In this document: one piece after another, positions 8,483 to 17,070 of the stretch
How the letters are laid out: each line of letters opens with the position of its first letter
Numbering within the stretch: position 1 is the stretch's first letter
NCBI GenBank assembly: GCA_035911135.1
Contig: JAMHWD010000045.1
Coordinates: 248,001-312,000 of the forward strand
Direction of reading: 5' to 3'
DNA: 64,000 nucleotides
DNA from: JAMHWD01 sp035911135
GTDB lineage: Bacteria > Pseudomonadota > Alphaproteobacteria > Micavibrionales > Micavibrionaceae
Position numbers and translations under genes: made by a program
The notes under the pieces: model-generated
What the model was told of the DNA's origin: nothing
What the model saw: only the letters and a program-made list of their open reading frames with translations
Databases searched by the model: none

Positions 8483-8667
8483 ATTTAAATTCATTATGTC
8501 TTCTAAGTTTTCATCTTATAATTTCTAAATCCTTCGCGCCGCAGCAAAAATTTGATATAGTGCAGCATAAATTGTTGATGAAAATCCTATGGAAAATGTG
8601 GGTTTTCTGCGGTTTTGTGCTATACTGAAATTGTAGATTCGCGAGATCTGCAACATCACATTGCTCC

Positions 8668-8689
8668 GCCACGTCTCCATCGGCGGGGA
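8668..8689 (+). other. Leader hairpin upstream of the HNH gene
   Basis: CCGCC...GGCGG hairpin in the roughly 270-bp stretch between the DUF2927-like gene and the HNH gene. A TATACT at 8621 could be a -10 element, which would give a leader of about 125 bases. No known riboswitch was recognised. Confidence 0.3.
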
Positions 8690-8755
8690 ACCAGCCCAGA
8701 CAGATCTCCGGTGAGTTCAAACGCGCATCGCAATGATGCAACAAGGGGAAGGAGC

Positions 8756-9358
8756 ATGGCCATGATGAGTGCCAGCATATTGTTAAGGAGTAGTCGAAGT
8801 ACCGCGCTGGACCAATGTCCAGCCCTCATACTGAACGCGGATTACAGACCTCTCAGTTATTTCCCTTTATCGTTATGGCCTTGGCAGGAAGCAGTTAAGG
8901 CCATTTTTCGTGGCAGCGTGGATGTGATTTCCGAATACGATCAGACGGTTCGCTCGCCATCGCGCGAGATACGCCTGCCCAGTGTGCTGGCCTTGAAAGA
9001 ATACGTGCCCACGGCGCGCAAGCCGGCCTTTACAAGATTTAACGTGTTCCTGCGGGATCAATGGACGTGCCAGTATTGCATCACGTCCTTCCGCACGCAC
9101 GAGCTGACATTCGACCACGTGATCCCAAGATCACGCGGCGGACGAACTACCTGGGGTAACATTGTCACGGCCTGCCAGTGCTGTAATACGCGCAAGGGCA
9201 ACCGGATGACGCATGAAGTGGATATGTATCCCTTCCGCGATCCGCGCGAGCCGAACATCAATGAGCTTCAGGAACGAGGTCGGAAGTTCCCCCCGAATTT
9301 CTTGCATGAAAGCTGGGGTGACTTCCTGTACTGGGATACCGAGCTGGAAGATCAGTAA
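8756..9358 (+). CDS. HNH endonuclease family protein
   Basis: A 200-residue protein. The ATG at 8756 is preceded by AAGGGGAAGGAG; a longer frame reaching back to 8615 lacks a ribosome site and runs through untranslated-looking sequence. The N-terminal block LILNADYRPLSYFPLSLWPWQ and the RLPSVLALKEYV segment are typical of a widespread alphaproteobacterial HNH family. The HNH motif is complete: Cys105-x2-Cys108, Asp120-His121, Asn135 and the C-x-x-CNTRKGNR zinc half. It is a probable DNA nuclease, though for this conserved chromosomal family the biological role is unknown and it may not be a mobile-element gene. Confidence 0.88.
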   Translation: MAMMSASILLRSSRSTALDQCPALILNADYRPLSYFPLSLWPWQEAVKAIFRGSVDVISEYDQTVRSPSREIRLPSVLALKEYVPTARKPAFTRFNVFLRDQWTCQYCITSFRTHELTFDHVIPRSRGGRTTWGNIVTACQCCNTRKGNRMTHEVDMYPFRDPREPNINELQERGRKFPPNFLHESWGDFLYWDTELEDQ

Positions 9359-9363
9359 TTAAT

Positions 9364-9382
9364 CGTCATGATGGTCATGACG
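9364..9382. repeat. Perfect 19-bp palindrome
   Basis: CGTCATGA-TGG-TCATGACG has perfect 8-bp arms, 6 bp after the HNH stop. It has no T-tract, so it is more likely an operator-like site or processing hairpin than a terminator. Confidence 0.55.
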
Positions 9383-9474
9383 CCCTGATCTGGTGTTGCT
9401 CTGTATTTCATCCGCTGATGCGCTTGCGGTAAGCGCAGAAACGGAAAAACGTGCAACATTTAAGGAGGGTGTAC

Positions 9475-9828
9475 ATGTTTACACATATGACGAACCTTGC
9501 ACACACACGGTCATTCACAGAAGCTTTTGGTTTCTTCGTGTTCTACACGATGCTGCTGGTTGGCCTTTCGACCTTCGTAGGACACTACGCGGGAACATTT
9601 AATCTTATGGAAGGCACAGGCGGCAGCTTCTTTGAGGGCGGCAACTGGCACACCATGGTCGGCGCGGGATGGGTATTGTTCCTCTCCACGGCGATCCTGC
9701 AAGGCCGGAAGCTCACCAACGATCTGATGTCTGTGGCGATTGCCCTGCTGGGCGTTTACATGGCTTATACGGTCGATGTTCTGGTGGGTATGGCTGTTGT
9801 GTCGTATCTGACCACGACCGGAAAATAG
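9475..9828 (+). CDS. Small integral membrane protein
   Basis: A 117-residue protein from ATG 9475, which has a strong ribosome site (AAGGAGGG, 7 bases upstream); the frame is open further upstream but that part has no such site. Three hydrophobic segments are visible at about 16-38, 58-76 and 81-110, with a short Gly-rich loop (EGTGGSFFEGGNW) between the first and second. No family recognised. The strong ribosome site suggests good expression. Two hairpins follow at 9856-9878 and 9901-9929, the second a likely terminator. Confidence 0.72.
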   Translation: MFTHMTNLAHTRSFTEAFGFFVFYTMLLVGLSTFVGHYAGTFNLMEGTGGSFFEGGNWHTMVGAGWVLFLSTAILQGRKLTNDLMSVAIALLGVYMAYTVDVLVGMAVVSYLTTTGK

Positions 9829-9855
9829 GTCCCATGAATTAAGCGCGGGTTTAGC

Positions 9856-9878
9856 AGAGGGGACTGTATATCCCCTCT
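9856..9878. other. Perfect 8-bp stem hairpin
   Basis: AGAGGGGA-CTGTATA-TCCCCTCT lies 28 bp after the small membrane protein gene and lacks a T-tract. It may protect the 3' end of the transcript. Confidence 0.45.
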
Positions 9879-9900
9879 CAAGCGCCAAAGCACTTCATCA

Positions 9901-9929
9901 AGCCGGGCTTAAAACGTCCGGCTTTTTGT
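9901..9929 (+). terminator. Rho-independent terminator
   Basis: AGCCGG-GCTTAAAACGT-CCGGCT followed by TTTTGTTTTTT: a GC-rich stem with a T-tract, ending the transcript of the 9475-9828 gene. Confidence 0.75.
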
Positions 9930-10019
9930 TTTTTGCGATAATAAATCTTGACCTTGTGACGCAAAACCCTTATCAAGAGCCATATTCCAGCAATTTCAGC
10001 ACAAAGGTTTTTAAGCGTC

Positions 10020-10142
10020 ATGTTCGATGATCTCTTTAATTTTTCCAAAAAGCGCTCGATCAAGCAATCGGTCGGTTTCTTCATTTTTCACGGCACGATG
10101 ATCGTGGCGGTGATGCAGGTCATCAAAATGATGCAGGCCTGA
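10020..10142 (+). CDS. Putative 40-residue membrane micro-protein
   Basis: An ATG at 10020 opens 40 codons: an Asp/Phe/Lys-rich start (MFDDLFNFSKKRS) followed by a continuous hydrophobic helix (VGFFIFHGTMIVAVMQVI), ending 5 bp before the convergent dsbB stop. The composition is that of a single-pass membrane peptide. AAAGG lies about 11 bases upstream. No family recognised; coding status rests only on the protein-like hydrophobic pattern and compact fit between neighbours. Confidence 0.4.
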   Translation: MFDDLFNFSKKRSIKQSVGFFIFHGTMIVAVMQVIKMMQA

Positions 10143-10146
10143 TCAA

Positions 10147-10677
10147 TCAGGCTTTCTTTGTCCGCAAGGCAAAGGCAGCGGCAATCATAACCAGCGCCAT
10201 CCCGGCGCACAGGATGACATTGTAATTGGCCATGGATAACCCCAGCAGCGGGTCCGCCCAGGGAATGGTATCGCAGGGCGCAGTCGGGGCAGCCATAATA
10301 TTGGCGAGAATGGAATCCGGCTCGGTCCCGAAATCGGTGACTATGCAGCCTTCAACCTGAGAAACCCACCATTTCTTCTCAACGCCTGTATGATAAAGCG
10401 CAACAGCGGCATTTACGGCAAAGGCAATGGCCGTGAGGAGGGCCATGCGCGGGCTCCATGCCGGGCTTTTGCGCATGAATAAACCAATCGCGGCCAGCAT
10501 CCCGGCCGCCACAAACCCCCAGCGCTGATAGATGCAAAGCTTGCAAGGCTCCAGCCCTAAAAACACCTCCGAGGCTAATGCTGCGGCCAGCGCTGTGATG
10601 CTGATGGCAATCACCCCGCCGAAAACGGTAACAGGGCAGGAAAGAAGGCGTGTGATGGGGCAGTTGGATGTCGTCAT
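10147..10677 (-). CDS. dsbB: Disulfide bond formation protein B
   Basis: About 176 residues when started at MTTSN, where AAGG lies just upstream; nine extra residues are possible from 10704 but without a ribosome site. Four membrane segments are visible. The first periplasmic loop has Cys45-x2-Cys48 (EPCKLCIYQRW), the quinone-linked redox pair. The second loop has two further Cys (VEGCIV and APCDTIPW), the pair that reoxidises DsbA. It is an inner-membrane oxidase passing electrons from DsbA to quinones. No dsbA is nearby. Confidence 0.93.
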   Translation of the reverse strand: MTTSNCPITRLLSCPVTVFGGVIAISITALAAALASEVFLGLEPCKLCIYQRWGFVAAGMLAAIGLFMRKSPAWSPRMALLTAIAFAVNAAVALYHTGVEKKWWVSQVEGCIVTDFGTEPDSILANIMAAPTAPCDTIPWADPLLGLSMANYNVILCAGMALVMIAAAFALRTKKA

Positions 10678-10797
10678 GGACCTTAAGATAGAGCAACGGG
10701 CCATGGAAAGACAGGGGGCAATTGCTAAAATTACCCCTTGTCTTGGCGGGCAATCCGGCTATGATCGGCCTGTTTACAAATGCCTCACAAGATACAA

Positions 10798-10881
10798 GCG
10801 GGTGTGGTGAAATGGTAGACGCGCCGGACTCAAAATCCGGTTCCGCAAGGAGTGTCGGTTCAAGTCCGACCACCCGCACCA
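10798..10881 (+). tRNA. tRNA-Leu(CAA)
   Basis: Acceptor GCGGGTG/CACCCGC pairs perfectly. The anticodon stem is CCGGA/TCCGG with loop CTCAAAA (anticodon CAA), the variable arm is TTCCGCAAGGAGT, and the T arm is GTCGGTTCAAGTCCGAC. CCA is encoded. Reads UUG. Confidence 0.95.
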
Positions 10882-10948
10882 CTTTGATTTTTACAATACC
10901 GCCCACCAACCCATCGCGCGTGGTTTTTTATATTATATAGTTATCGCT

Positions 10949-11602
10949 ATGGTTCATCGGCATCCCAATCACAAATATCTGGCGATGGCCCTTGCAGGAC
11001 TGGCAGGGTTTGTTGATGCGCTGGGCTTTTTGAGCCTTGGCGGTTTTTTTATCTCCTTCATGAGCGGTAATTCCACAAGATTCGCGGCCGAGGCCGTGCA
11101 TCAGGGCATGCTGGCCCCTGTGACCCTGCTGCCGCTGGGGGTGATAACGCTTTTTGTGATTGGCGTGATGCTGGGCGTGTTTGCGCGTCATTTCGCCCGG
11201 ACCGGGCATCATTCCACATCTGTTATGGCGCTGGTCTGTGCGTGCTTGCTGGCCGGGGCGCTGACGCAAGGCTTTGGCCTGAACTGGCTGGCGCTGTCCT
11301 TTATGGTTCTGGGTATGGGGGCGGTGAATAATGTTTTCGTGCGCGAGGATGGCGAGGTCACAATTGGCGTGACATACATGACAGGCGCGCTGGTGAAGTT
11401 CGGGCAAAGACTGGCGGGTAGTCTGCTGGGTCGGGACAAGGGCGGATGGGTATTATATCTGCTGCTCTGGCTGGGGCTGGTGGGCGGTGCGATTACGGGC
11501 GCGCTGGCATTTTATGCGCTGGGCCTTGGCGCGTCATGGATCGCCGCCATTTACGCGCTTATCCTGCTGCCGGTGTTAAGAAGGATGGAGAGAGCGGGTT
11601 AG
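10949..11602 (+). CDS. YoaK/DUF1275 family membrane protein
   Basis: A 217-residue protein with about six hydrophobic segments. The N-terminal region GFVDALGFLSLGGFFISFMSGNST is the hallmark of the DUF1275 (YoaK) family, with the conserved D-x-x-x-F and S-G-N-S/T positions. Its role is unknown; family members are inner-membrane proteins. The stop overlaps that of the convergent small gene downstream by 4 bp. Confidence 0.88.
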   Translation: MVHRHPNHKYLAMALAGLAGFVDALGFLSLGGFFISFMSGNSTRFAAEAVHQGMLAPVTLLPLGVITLFVIGVMLGVFARHFARTGHHSTSVMALVCACLLAGALTQGFGLNWLALSFMVLGMGAVNNVFVREDGEVTIGVTYMTGALVKFGQRLAGSLLGRDKGGWVLYLLLWLGLVGGAITGALAFYALGLGASWIAAIYALILLPVLRRMERAG

Positions 11603-11907
11603 GGGCCGCTAACTGATTGCATCAATTCACCTAGTGCAACGCCAGAATTTCCAATGACTTGTCCTAACTCCGGTAAGCCGCCTGTCGCGCCATGAAACGC
11701 ATGTGTTAACGTGGGCATCGCAGTGCTAAGCAATGTTGCTGAAGGATCAGCCGCAATCGCTGCTGTTGCTCCCGCGCCAATCAATGTAACCATACCCATG
11801 GCCATAAGGCCGCCTTTGGCAACCTTGAATGCTGTTTTGGCTAAACCGCCAACTTGACCCGTTACTTTTGTGGCTGCTTCTGAAGCTGCTGTTACTGGAT
11901 TTGCCAT
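11599..11907 (-). CDS. Gly/Ala-rich small hydrophobic protein
   Basis: A 102-residue protein with AAGGG 9 bases before the ATG. After an Ala/Thr-rich N-terminus, residues about 32-53 form a hydrophobic Gly/Ala/Met segment (GLMAMGMVTLIGAGATAAIAA); the rest is Gly/Ala/Leu-rich without charge clusters. Unrecognised. The composition resembles glycine-zipper or bacteriocin-like small proteins, but there is no leader motif, export gene or immunity gene nearby, so no function is claimed. Confidence 0.6.
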   Translation of the reverse strand: MANPVTAASEAATKVTGQVGGLAKTAFKVAKGGLMAMGMVTLIGAGATAAIAADPSATLLSTAMPTLTHAFHGATGGLPELGQVIGNSGVALGELMQSVSGP

Positions 11908-12017
11908 GAATTAACCCTTCTCTATTATCGCCGTTTGTCCGCTCGTTTTTTATGTAATATGGCAATATTAGCAAAAATTTAAGATTTTTGCAAATTTTTG
12001 CATGGCGCGGTGAAAGG

Positions 12018-12272
12018 TCAGGCAAAGCCGCCGGCATCAAGGGCGGCAAAATGTTCGATAACGGCGTCCTCGCCATGTTCTACGGCAACCTCGATCAGGC
12101 TTTTATCGCCCCAGCCGGGCGCATTTCGGGCGGTCAGAACCTTGACGCAGTCGTTCTCATTCTGGAATCTTTTTCTAGCCTCGTCCCATAGTCTGGGGTA
12201 TTCCGCCTCGATCTCATGGGCGACAGTGTCGAAGGCAATTTTCAGGTCGCGCAGGGCATGTTCAAGTCTCAT
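12018..12272 (-). CDS. Conserved-looking small protein of unknown function
   Basis: An 84-residue soluble, mostly helical protein (MRLEHALRDLKIAFDTVAHE...). The second half has an NAPGWGDKSLIEVAVEHGEDAVIEHF segment that looks well ordered. No family recognised. It sits 43 bp upstream of the uvrA 3' end on the same strand, so it may share a transcript with uvrA only by read-through. The start lacks a clear ribosome site. Confidence 0.5.
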   Translation of the reverse strand: MRLEHALRDLKIAFDTVAHEIEAEYPRLWDEARKRFQNENDCVKVLTARNAPGWGDKSLIEVAVEHGEDAVIEHFAALDAGGFA

Positions 12273-12315
12273 GGGGGAGACCCTAGCATATCAAGGCCCT
12301 TAAGGGCAATTTTGC

Positions 12316-15198
12316 TCAGGCGCTGGCGCGTTTTTTGGTCTTGGCGGCAGATTTTCCGGCTCCGGCACGCTCCAATAAGGGCTTCAGGTAATGCCCGGTA
12401 TAGCTGGATTTGGATGCCGCGATATCTTCCGGTGTGCCTTGCGCCACGATCTTGCCGCCCTTATGGCCGCCTTCGGGGCCGATATCAATGATATGATCTG
12501 CCGTCTTGATGACATCGAGATTATGTTCGATGACAACAACCGTGTTCCCCTGATCGACAAGGCGGTGAAGAACCTCCAGCAGCTTCCGCACATCCTCGAA
12601 ATGAAGACCCGTTGTGGGTTCATCCAGAATGTACAAAGTCTTGCCGGTGGATCGTTTTGAAAGCTCCTTCGAGAGCTTCACGCGCTGGGCCTCGCCGCCG
12701 GATAATGTCGTGGCCTGCTGGCCGACCTTGATATAGGTCAGGCCCACATCTTTGAGCGTTTCCATCTTGTCGCGGATGGATGGCACGGCCTTGAAGAACT
12801 CGGCGGCATCCTCGACGGTCATATCCAGCACATCGGCGATGGATTTGTCCTTGTATTTGACCTCCAGCGTTTCGCGGTTATAGCGCTGGCCCTGACACGT
12901 ATCGCAGGTCACATAAACATCGGGCAGGAAGTGCATCTCGATTTTGAGGACGCCATCACCTTCGCAAGCCTCACACCTGCCGCCCTTGACGTTAAAGGAA
13001 AAACGCCCCGGATTATACCCGCGCGCCTTGGCTTCGGGCAGGCCGGCGAACCAGTCGCGGATCGGCGTGAACGCGCCCGTGTAAGTGGCGGGGTTGGAAC
13101 GCGGCGTGCGGCCAATCGGGGATTGGTCGATATCGATCACCTTGTCGCAGAATTCAAGGCCCTTGATATCCTTATAGGGCAAAGGGTGTTCCTTCGATCC
13201 CATCAGGATTTTCGATGTCGCGCGGAATAATGTGTCGATCGTGAAGGTGGATTTCCCTGAACCCGATACGCCCGTCACGCAGGTAAAAGTCCCCAGCGGA
13301 ATTTTGGCGGAGACATTTTGCAAATTATTGCCCGATGCGCCGATCACTTCGATGAATTGTTTTGCCTTGCCCTTACGGCGCTCTGCCGGGACGCTGATTT
13401 CCCGCGTGCCGTTCATATAGGCGGCGGTGATGCTGTCTTTGCTTTTGAAGACCTGCGCCGGTGTGCCTTCGGCGACAATCGCCCCGCCATGAACGCCCGC
13501 GCCCGGCCCCATATCAATCAGGTAATCAGCAGCGCGGATGGCATCCTCGTCATGCTCAACAACAAGAACCGTGTTGCCCAGATCACGCAGGCGCTGGAGT
13601 GTTTCCAGCAGGCGGTTATTGTCGCGCTGGTGGAGGCCAATGGATGGCTCATCCAGCACATAGAGAACGCCCGTCAGCCCCGATCCGATCTGCGAGGCCA
13701 GGCGAATGCGCTGGGACTCGCCGCCCGATAATGTGCCCGATGCGCGGGAGAGGTTCAGATAATCAAGCCCCACATTCATGAGGAATGTCAGGCGTTCGCT
13801 GATTTCTTTCAGGATTTTTTCGGCGATCTTGGCTTGCTGCGCGGTCAGGGTATCAAGCCCCGTAAACCACTTCCCCGCGTCCTCAATGCCCATCGCGCTG
13901 ATATCGGCGATGGTCTTCCCGGCGATTTTCACGGCCAAGGCTTCGGGCTTTAAACGCTGTCCATTGCAGGTATCGCAAGGATGGAAACCCAGATATTCCT
14001 CCAGCTTCATGCGCTGGGCGTTGGAATCGGTTTCGTTCAGGCGGCGCTCGATATTGGGCACAACGCCTTCGAATGGCTTGTGACTTTTCCAGACATTATC
14101 GCTCTTGCTGGTGTAATGGATCTTGATGGCTTCATCCCCTGTGCCATAGAGAATAAGATCCTTGTGTTCCTTCTTCATCTTGGACCACGGCGTATCGACA
14201 TCGAATCCGAAATGTTTCGCCACGCCTTCCATGGCCTGAAAATAAAACGGCGCGAAACCGCCGCCCCATGGCGCGATCGCGCCTTTGCGGATCGACAGGG
14301 ATGGATCGGGCACGACCAGTTCGGGATCGACATAGCGGCGCTCACCCAGCCCATCACAGGACGGGCAGGCGCCATGCGGCGAGTTGAAGGAGAACAGGCG
14401 CGGCTCGATCTCGGGGATTGTAAACCCCGAAACCGGGCAGGCGAATTTTTCGGAGAATAATGTCTGCTCGCCATTGTCAGCGTTTTCGGCGATGATCAGA
14501 CCATCGGCCAGTTTGAGCGCCGTTTCAACGGAATCCGCCAGACGGTTGCCCAGATCGCCGCGAATGACAATACGGTCAACCACGACTTCGATGTCGTGCT
14601 TGTATTTCTTGTCCAGCTCCGGCACATCGGCGATCTCGTATAAAGTGCCATCGACTTTCACGCGCTGAAAACCCTTGGCGCGGAGTTCCTTGAATTCCTT
14701 TTTGTATTCGCCTTTGCGGCCACGCGCGATAGGCGCGAGGAGATAGAGCTTTGTGCCTTCGCCCATGCCTAAAATACGGTCGACAATCTGGCTCACCGTC
14801 TGCGCCTCGATGGGCAGGCCGGTCACAGGCGAGTAGGGCGTTCCTACACGCGCCCAGAGGAGGCGCATGTAATCGTAAATCTCCGTCACGGTCCCCACGG
14901 TAGAACGCGGGTTGCGCGACGTTGTTTTCTGCTCGATGGAAATAGCCGGGGAGAGGCCTTCGATGCTATCCACCTCCGGCTTTTGCATCATCTCCAGGAA
15001 CTGCCGCGCATAAGCAGATAGGCTCTCAACGTAGCGGCGCTGGCCTTCGGCATAGATCGTATCAAAGGCAAGCGAGGATTTTCCCGAGCCCGATAGCCCC
15101 GTAATCACGATAAGTGAATCGCGGGGCATGTCCACGTTGACGTTTTTTAAGTTATGTTCCCGCGCGCCGCGGACCGATATGTGCTTGAGCATGGCCAT
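12316..15198 (-). CDS. uvrA: Excinuclease ABC subunit A
   Basis: A 960-residue UvrA of normal length. It has two ABC ATPase modules: Walker A GLSGSGKS at 34-41 and a second GVSGSGKS, with signatures LSGGESQR and LSGGEAQR each followed by LDEPS/TGLH Walker B segments. CxxC zinc-module pairs are present (CPSCDG, CDTCNG, CEACEG and CDTCQG). UvrA recognises bulky DNA lesions and loads UvrB in nucleotide excision repair. An ATG two codons later is an equally possible start. No LexA-type operator was recognised upstream. Confidence 0.97.
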   Translation of the reverse strand: MAMLKHISVRGAREHNLKNVNVDMPRDSLIVITGLSGSGKSSLAFDTIYAEGQRRYVESLSAYARQFLEMMQKPEVDSIEGLSPAISIEQKTTSRNPRSTVGTVTEIYDYMRLLWARVGTPYSPVTGLPIEAQTVSQIVDRILGMGEGTKLYLLAPIARGRKGEYKKEFKELRAKGFQRVKVDGTLYEIADVPELDKKYKHDIEVVVDRIVIRGDLGNRLADSVETALKLADGLIIAENADNGEQTLFSEKFACPVSGFTIPEIEPRLFSFNSPHGACPSCDGLGERRYVDPELVVPDPSLSIRKGAIAPWGGGFAPFYFQAMEGVAKHFGFDVDTPWSKMKKEHKDLILYGTGDEAIKIHYTSKSDNVWKSHKPFEGVVPNIERRLNETDSNAQRMKLEEYLGFHPCDTCNGQRLKPEALAVKIAGKTIADISAMGIEDAGKWFTGLDTLTAQQAKIAEKILKEISERLTFLMNVGLDYLNLSRASGTLSGGESQRIRLASQIGSGLTGVLYVLDEPSIGLHQRDNNRLLETLQRLRDLGNTVLVVEHDEDAIRAADYLIDMGPGAGVHGGAIVAEGTPAQVFKSKDSITAAYMNGTREISVPAERRKGKAKQFIEVIGASGNNLQNVSAKIPLGTFTCVTGVSGSGKSTFTIDTLFRATSKILMGSKEHPLPYKDIKGLEFCDKVIDIDQSPIGRTPRSNPATYTGAFTPIRDWFAGLPEAKARGYNPGRFSFNVKGGRCEACEGDGVLKIEMHFLPDVYVTCDTCQGQRYNRETLEVKYKDKSIADVLDMTVEDAAEFFKAVPSIRDKMETLKDVGLTYIKVGQQATTLSGGEAQRVKLSKELSKRSTGKTLYILDEPTTGLHFEDVRKLLEVLHRLVDQGNTVVVIEHNLDVIKTADHIIDIGPEGGHKGGKIVAQGTPEDIAASKSSYTGHYLKPLLERAGAGKSAAKTKKRASA

Positions 15199-15246
15199 TT
15201 ATATGGCGCAAGCACTATAAAAAGTCCAATAAAATGCCGTTGTTTT

Positions 15247-15585
15247 TTATTCCAGTCCCATGGCCCGCAATTCGGGGCCGTAATACTGGATGGCGCTGTG
15301 CATGTCATCGGTATCGCCGGTTGCCATGATTTTGTTGGCGCGTTCTCTGGCCATATGTTCCGCGCGGCCCTCATCATAGGGCTTCCACGCGATATCAACA
15401 GGCTTGCCGCCGATATCGGCATTGGCATAGGCAGGGCTGATAAACCCGCCTTCTTCTTGCGCGGCAAAGACATTGCCATTGTCTGAGAATTCATCCTTGG
15501 AGGTGTTGCGCGTTGTCAGGCTGTACATCTGGCCGAGAATGACGATGACCAACAATAGCTGGATTTTGAGCTTTAATATTTTCAT
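15247..15585 (-). CDS. Small exported or membrane-anchored protein
   Basis: About 112 residues from the ATG at 15585, which has GGGGA 4-5 bases upstream; the longer frame to 15630 lacks this. MKILKLK is followed by a strong hydrophobic segment (IQLLLVIVILGQMYSL), a signal peptide or anchor, then a polar domain rich in Asp, Glu and Ala ending in YYGPELRAMGLE. No family recognised. It lies just upstream of uvrA on the same strand (48 bp gap). Confidence 0.6.
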   Translation of the reverse strand: MKILKLKIQLLLVIVILGQMYSLTTRNTSKDEFSDNGNVFAAQEEGGFISPAYANADIGGKPVDIAWKPYDEGRAEHMARERANKIMATGDTDDMHSAIQYYGPELRAMGLE

Positions 15586-15715
15586 TTTTCCCCACTTATA
15601 CCGGTGCCCGGTTACTATTCCCGCACCCACAGAAACCGGGCTTATTCTTTAAATATATATTTTTTATGTAAAATATAAATGAAAAATGCATAAAATTTTA
15701 GCTAATTTGCCGACA

Positions 15716-15743
15716 TTGACTTTATGGGCGGTCTCTCTAACTT
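15716..15743 (+). promoter_or_regulatory. Promoter of the GST gene
   Basis: TTGACT, 16 bp, TAACTT, about 40 bp before the GST start, in an AT-rich intergenic stretch. Confidence 0.5.
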
Positions 15744-15782
15744 GATGGGCTTAACCGTCTGTATATCAAGGAGTTTTTCCAT

Positions 15783-16403
15783 ATGTATAAGTTGTTCTAT
15801 TCCCCCGGCGCTTGTTCCATGGCCGTACATGTCGTCTTAAACGAGCTTAATCAAGGCGTAGAATTAATCCGCGCGACCATTGGCGACCCATCCAATATCG
15901 ACCCTGAACTGAAAAAAGTGAACCCGCGCAATCAGGTTCCGGTGCTGGTCGAAGATGGCAAGCCGATCCTCGAAGGCGGGGCGATGATTGCTTATGTATG
16001 TGACAAACATAAATCCGACCTGCTGCCGGCTGCGGGGTATGAGCGCGCGCAGGCGCTGCAATGGCTGATGTTTGCCAATTCCTCGCTGCACCCGGCCTAT
16101 AGCCGCACAGGCTTTATCAAGAAAAACGGCGGATCGGACGAGTTGTTTGAAAAATCCCGCGCCGCTATTCAAGGCCTGTGGGATCTGGTGGAGAACCACC
16201 TCGCGGAGAGCGGCAAGCCTTATCTGACAGGTGATAAAGTGACGGCGGGCGATATCCTGCTGACCGTGATTGCGAATTGGGGATTTGTCGGATCGTTTAA
16301 TTTCGGCCCCAAGACGAAAGCTTTGCTGAAATCCGTCTCTTCGCGTCCGGCTTATCAAAAAGCGCTGGAAGCTGAGAAGGTCGAATACAAGGCAGCCGCC
16401 TAG
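15783..16403 (+). CDS. Glutathione S-transferase, beta-class-like
   Basis: A 206-residue GST. The N-terminal thioredoxin-fold domain starts MYKLFYSPGACS; the SPGACS motif with Cys11 is characteristic of bacterial beta-class enzymes. NQVPVLVEDGKPILEG provides the cis-Pro and the glutathione gamma-Glu site. The C-terminal all-helical domain includes the family's ADI-type signature (VTAGDILLTV). It conjugates or reduces electrophiles with glutathione in the cytoplasm. AAGGAG lies about 11 bases before the ATG. Confidence 0.93.
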   Translation: MYKLFYSPGACSMAVHVVLNELNQGVELIRATIGDPSNIDPELKKVNPRNQVPVLVEDGKPILEGGAMIAYVCDKHKSDLLPAAGYERAQALQWLMFANSSLHPAYSRTGFIKKNGGSDELFEKSRAAIQGLWDLVENHLAESGKPYLTGDKVTAGDILLTVIANWGFVGSFNFGPKTKALLKSVSSRPAYQKALEAEKVEYKAAA

Positions 16404-16406
16404 GCT

Positions 16407-16979
16407 TTAAAATTCTGATAAGTCGCGAAAGCGGCTTACAAATCTTTCCTTGCATTCCGAAGGCGAGAGCGGCGTGAGGTCATAATCGGTTTTATCCGGT
16501 TTTGGTCCGAATATTTTCAAAGCCTCGTCTTCGGAAAAGCCTGCGATTTCTGTGGCCTCCAGCCAGGCGGCAATCTTGTCGGCATCCTTGATGCGCTTAC
16601 TAAGGGCGGGGTCAGGATCGGCGGGCAATCCAAACCGGATGTGAATAGAGGATTGCAGGCGCTTTTCAAATATTTTGTAATCATCGCCCAATACCGCCTT
16701 GAAGGGCGAGATCATGTCGCCAATGACATATTCCGGCGCGTCATGCAGCAGACAGGCCAGCTTCCATCCCGGCGCAGTCTCGCGCCCCTCACGGGTGAAA
16801 ATCTCCTCGACCAGAAGGCTGTGCTGCGCGACCGAGAACGCATGATCGCCGGTTGTCTGGCCGTTCCACCGCGCCACGCGCGACAAGCCATGGGCGATGT
16901 CCTCTATCTCGATATCCACCGGGGCGGGATTGATAAGATCCAGCCGCCTTCCGCTGAGCATTCTTTGCCAGGCTCTCAT
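16407..16979 (-). CDS. HD-domain phosphohydrolase, YfbR-like
   Basis: A 190-residue HD-superfamily protein. The metal-binding residues are visible: His in GDHAFSVAQHS, His-Asp in CLLHDAPE, and a later Asp in IKDADKIAAWLEA. The architecture and length match YfbR-type 5'-deoxynucleotidases, which hydrolyse deoxynucleoside monophosphates; substrate identity is inferred. Divergent from ssb, with which it shares a short intergenic region. Confidence 0.82.
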   Translation of the reverse strand: MRAWQRMLSGRRLDLINPAPVDIEIEDIAHGLSRVARWNGQTTGDHAFSVAQHSLLVEEIFTREGRETAPGWKLACLLHDAPEYVIGDMISPFKAVLGDDYKIFEKRLQSSIHIRFGLPADPDPALSKRIKDADKIAAWLEATEIAGFSEDEALKIFGPKPDKTDYDLTPLSPSECKERFVSRFRDLSEF

Positions 16980-17005
16980 GGTGTGAGTATTCCTTGTTTT
17001 CCTGT

Positions 17006-17033
17006 TTTACATTCGGTTTTCCATGGTTATAGT
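17006..17033 (+). promoter_or_regulatory. ssb promoter
   Basis: TTTACA, 16 bp, TATAGT, ending about 38 bp before the ssb start codon. Confidence 0.55.
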
Positions 17034-17070
17034 GGAATTCTCATTCGATTCACAACAGGAGTTATAAGTC

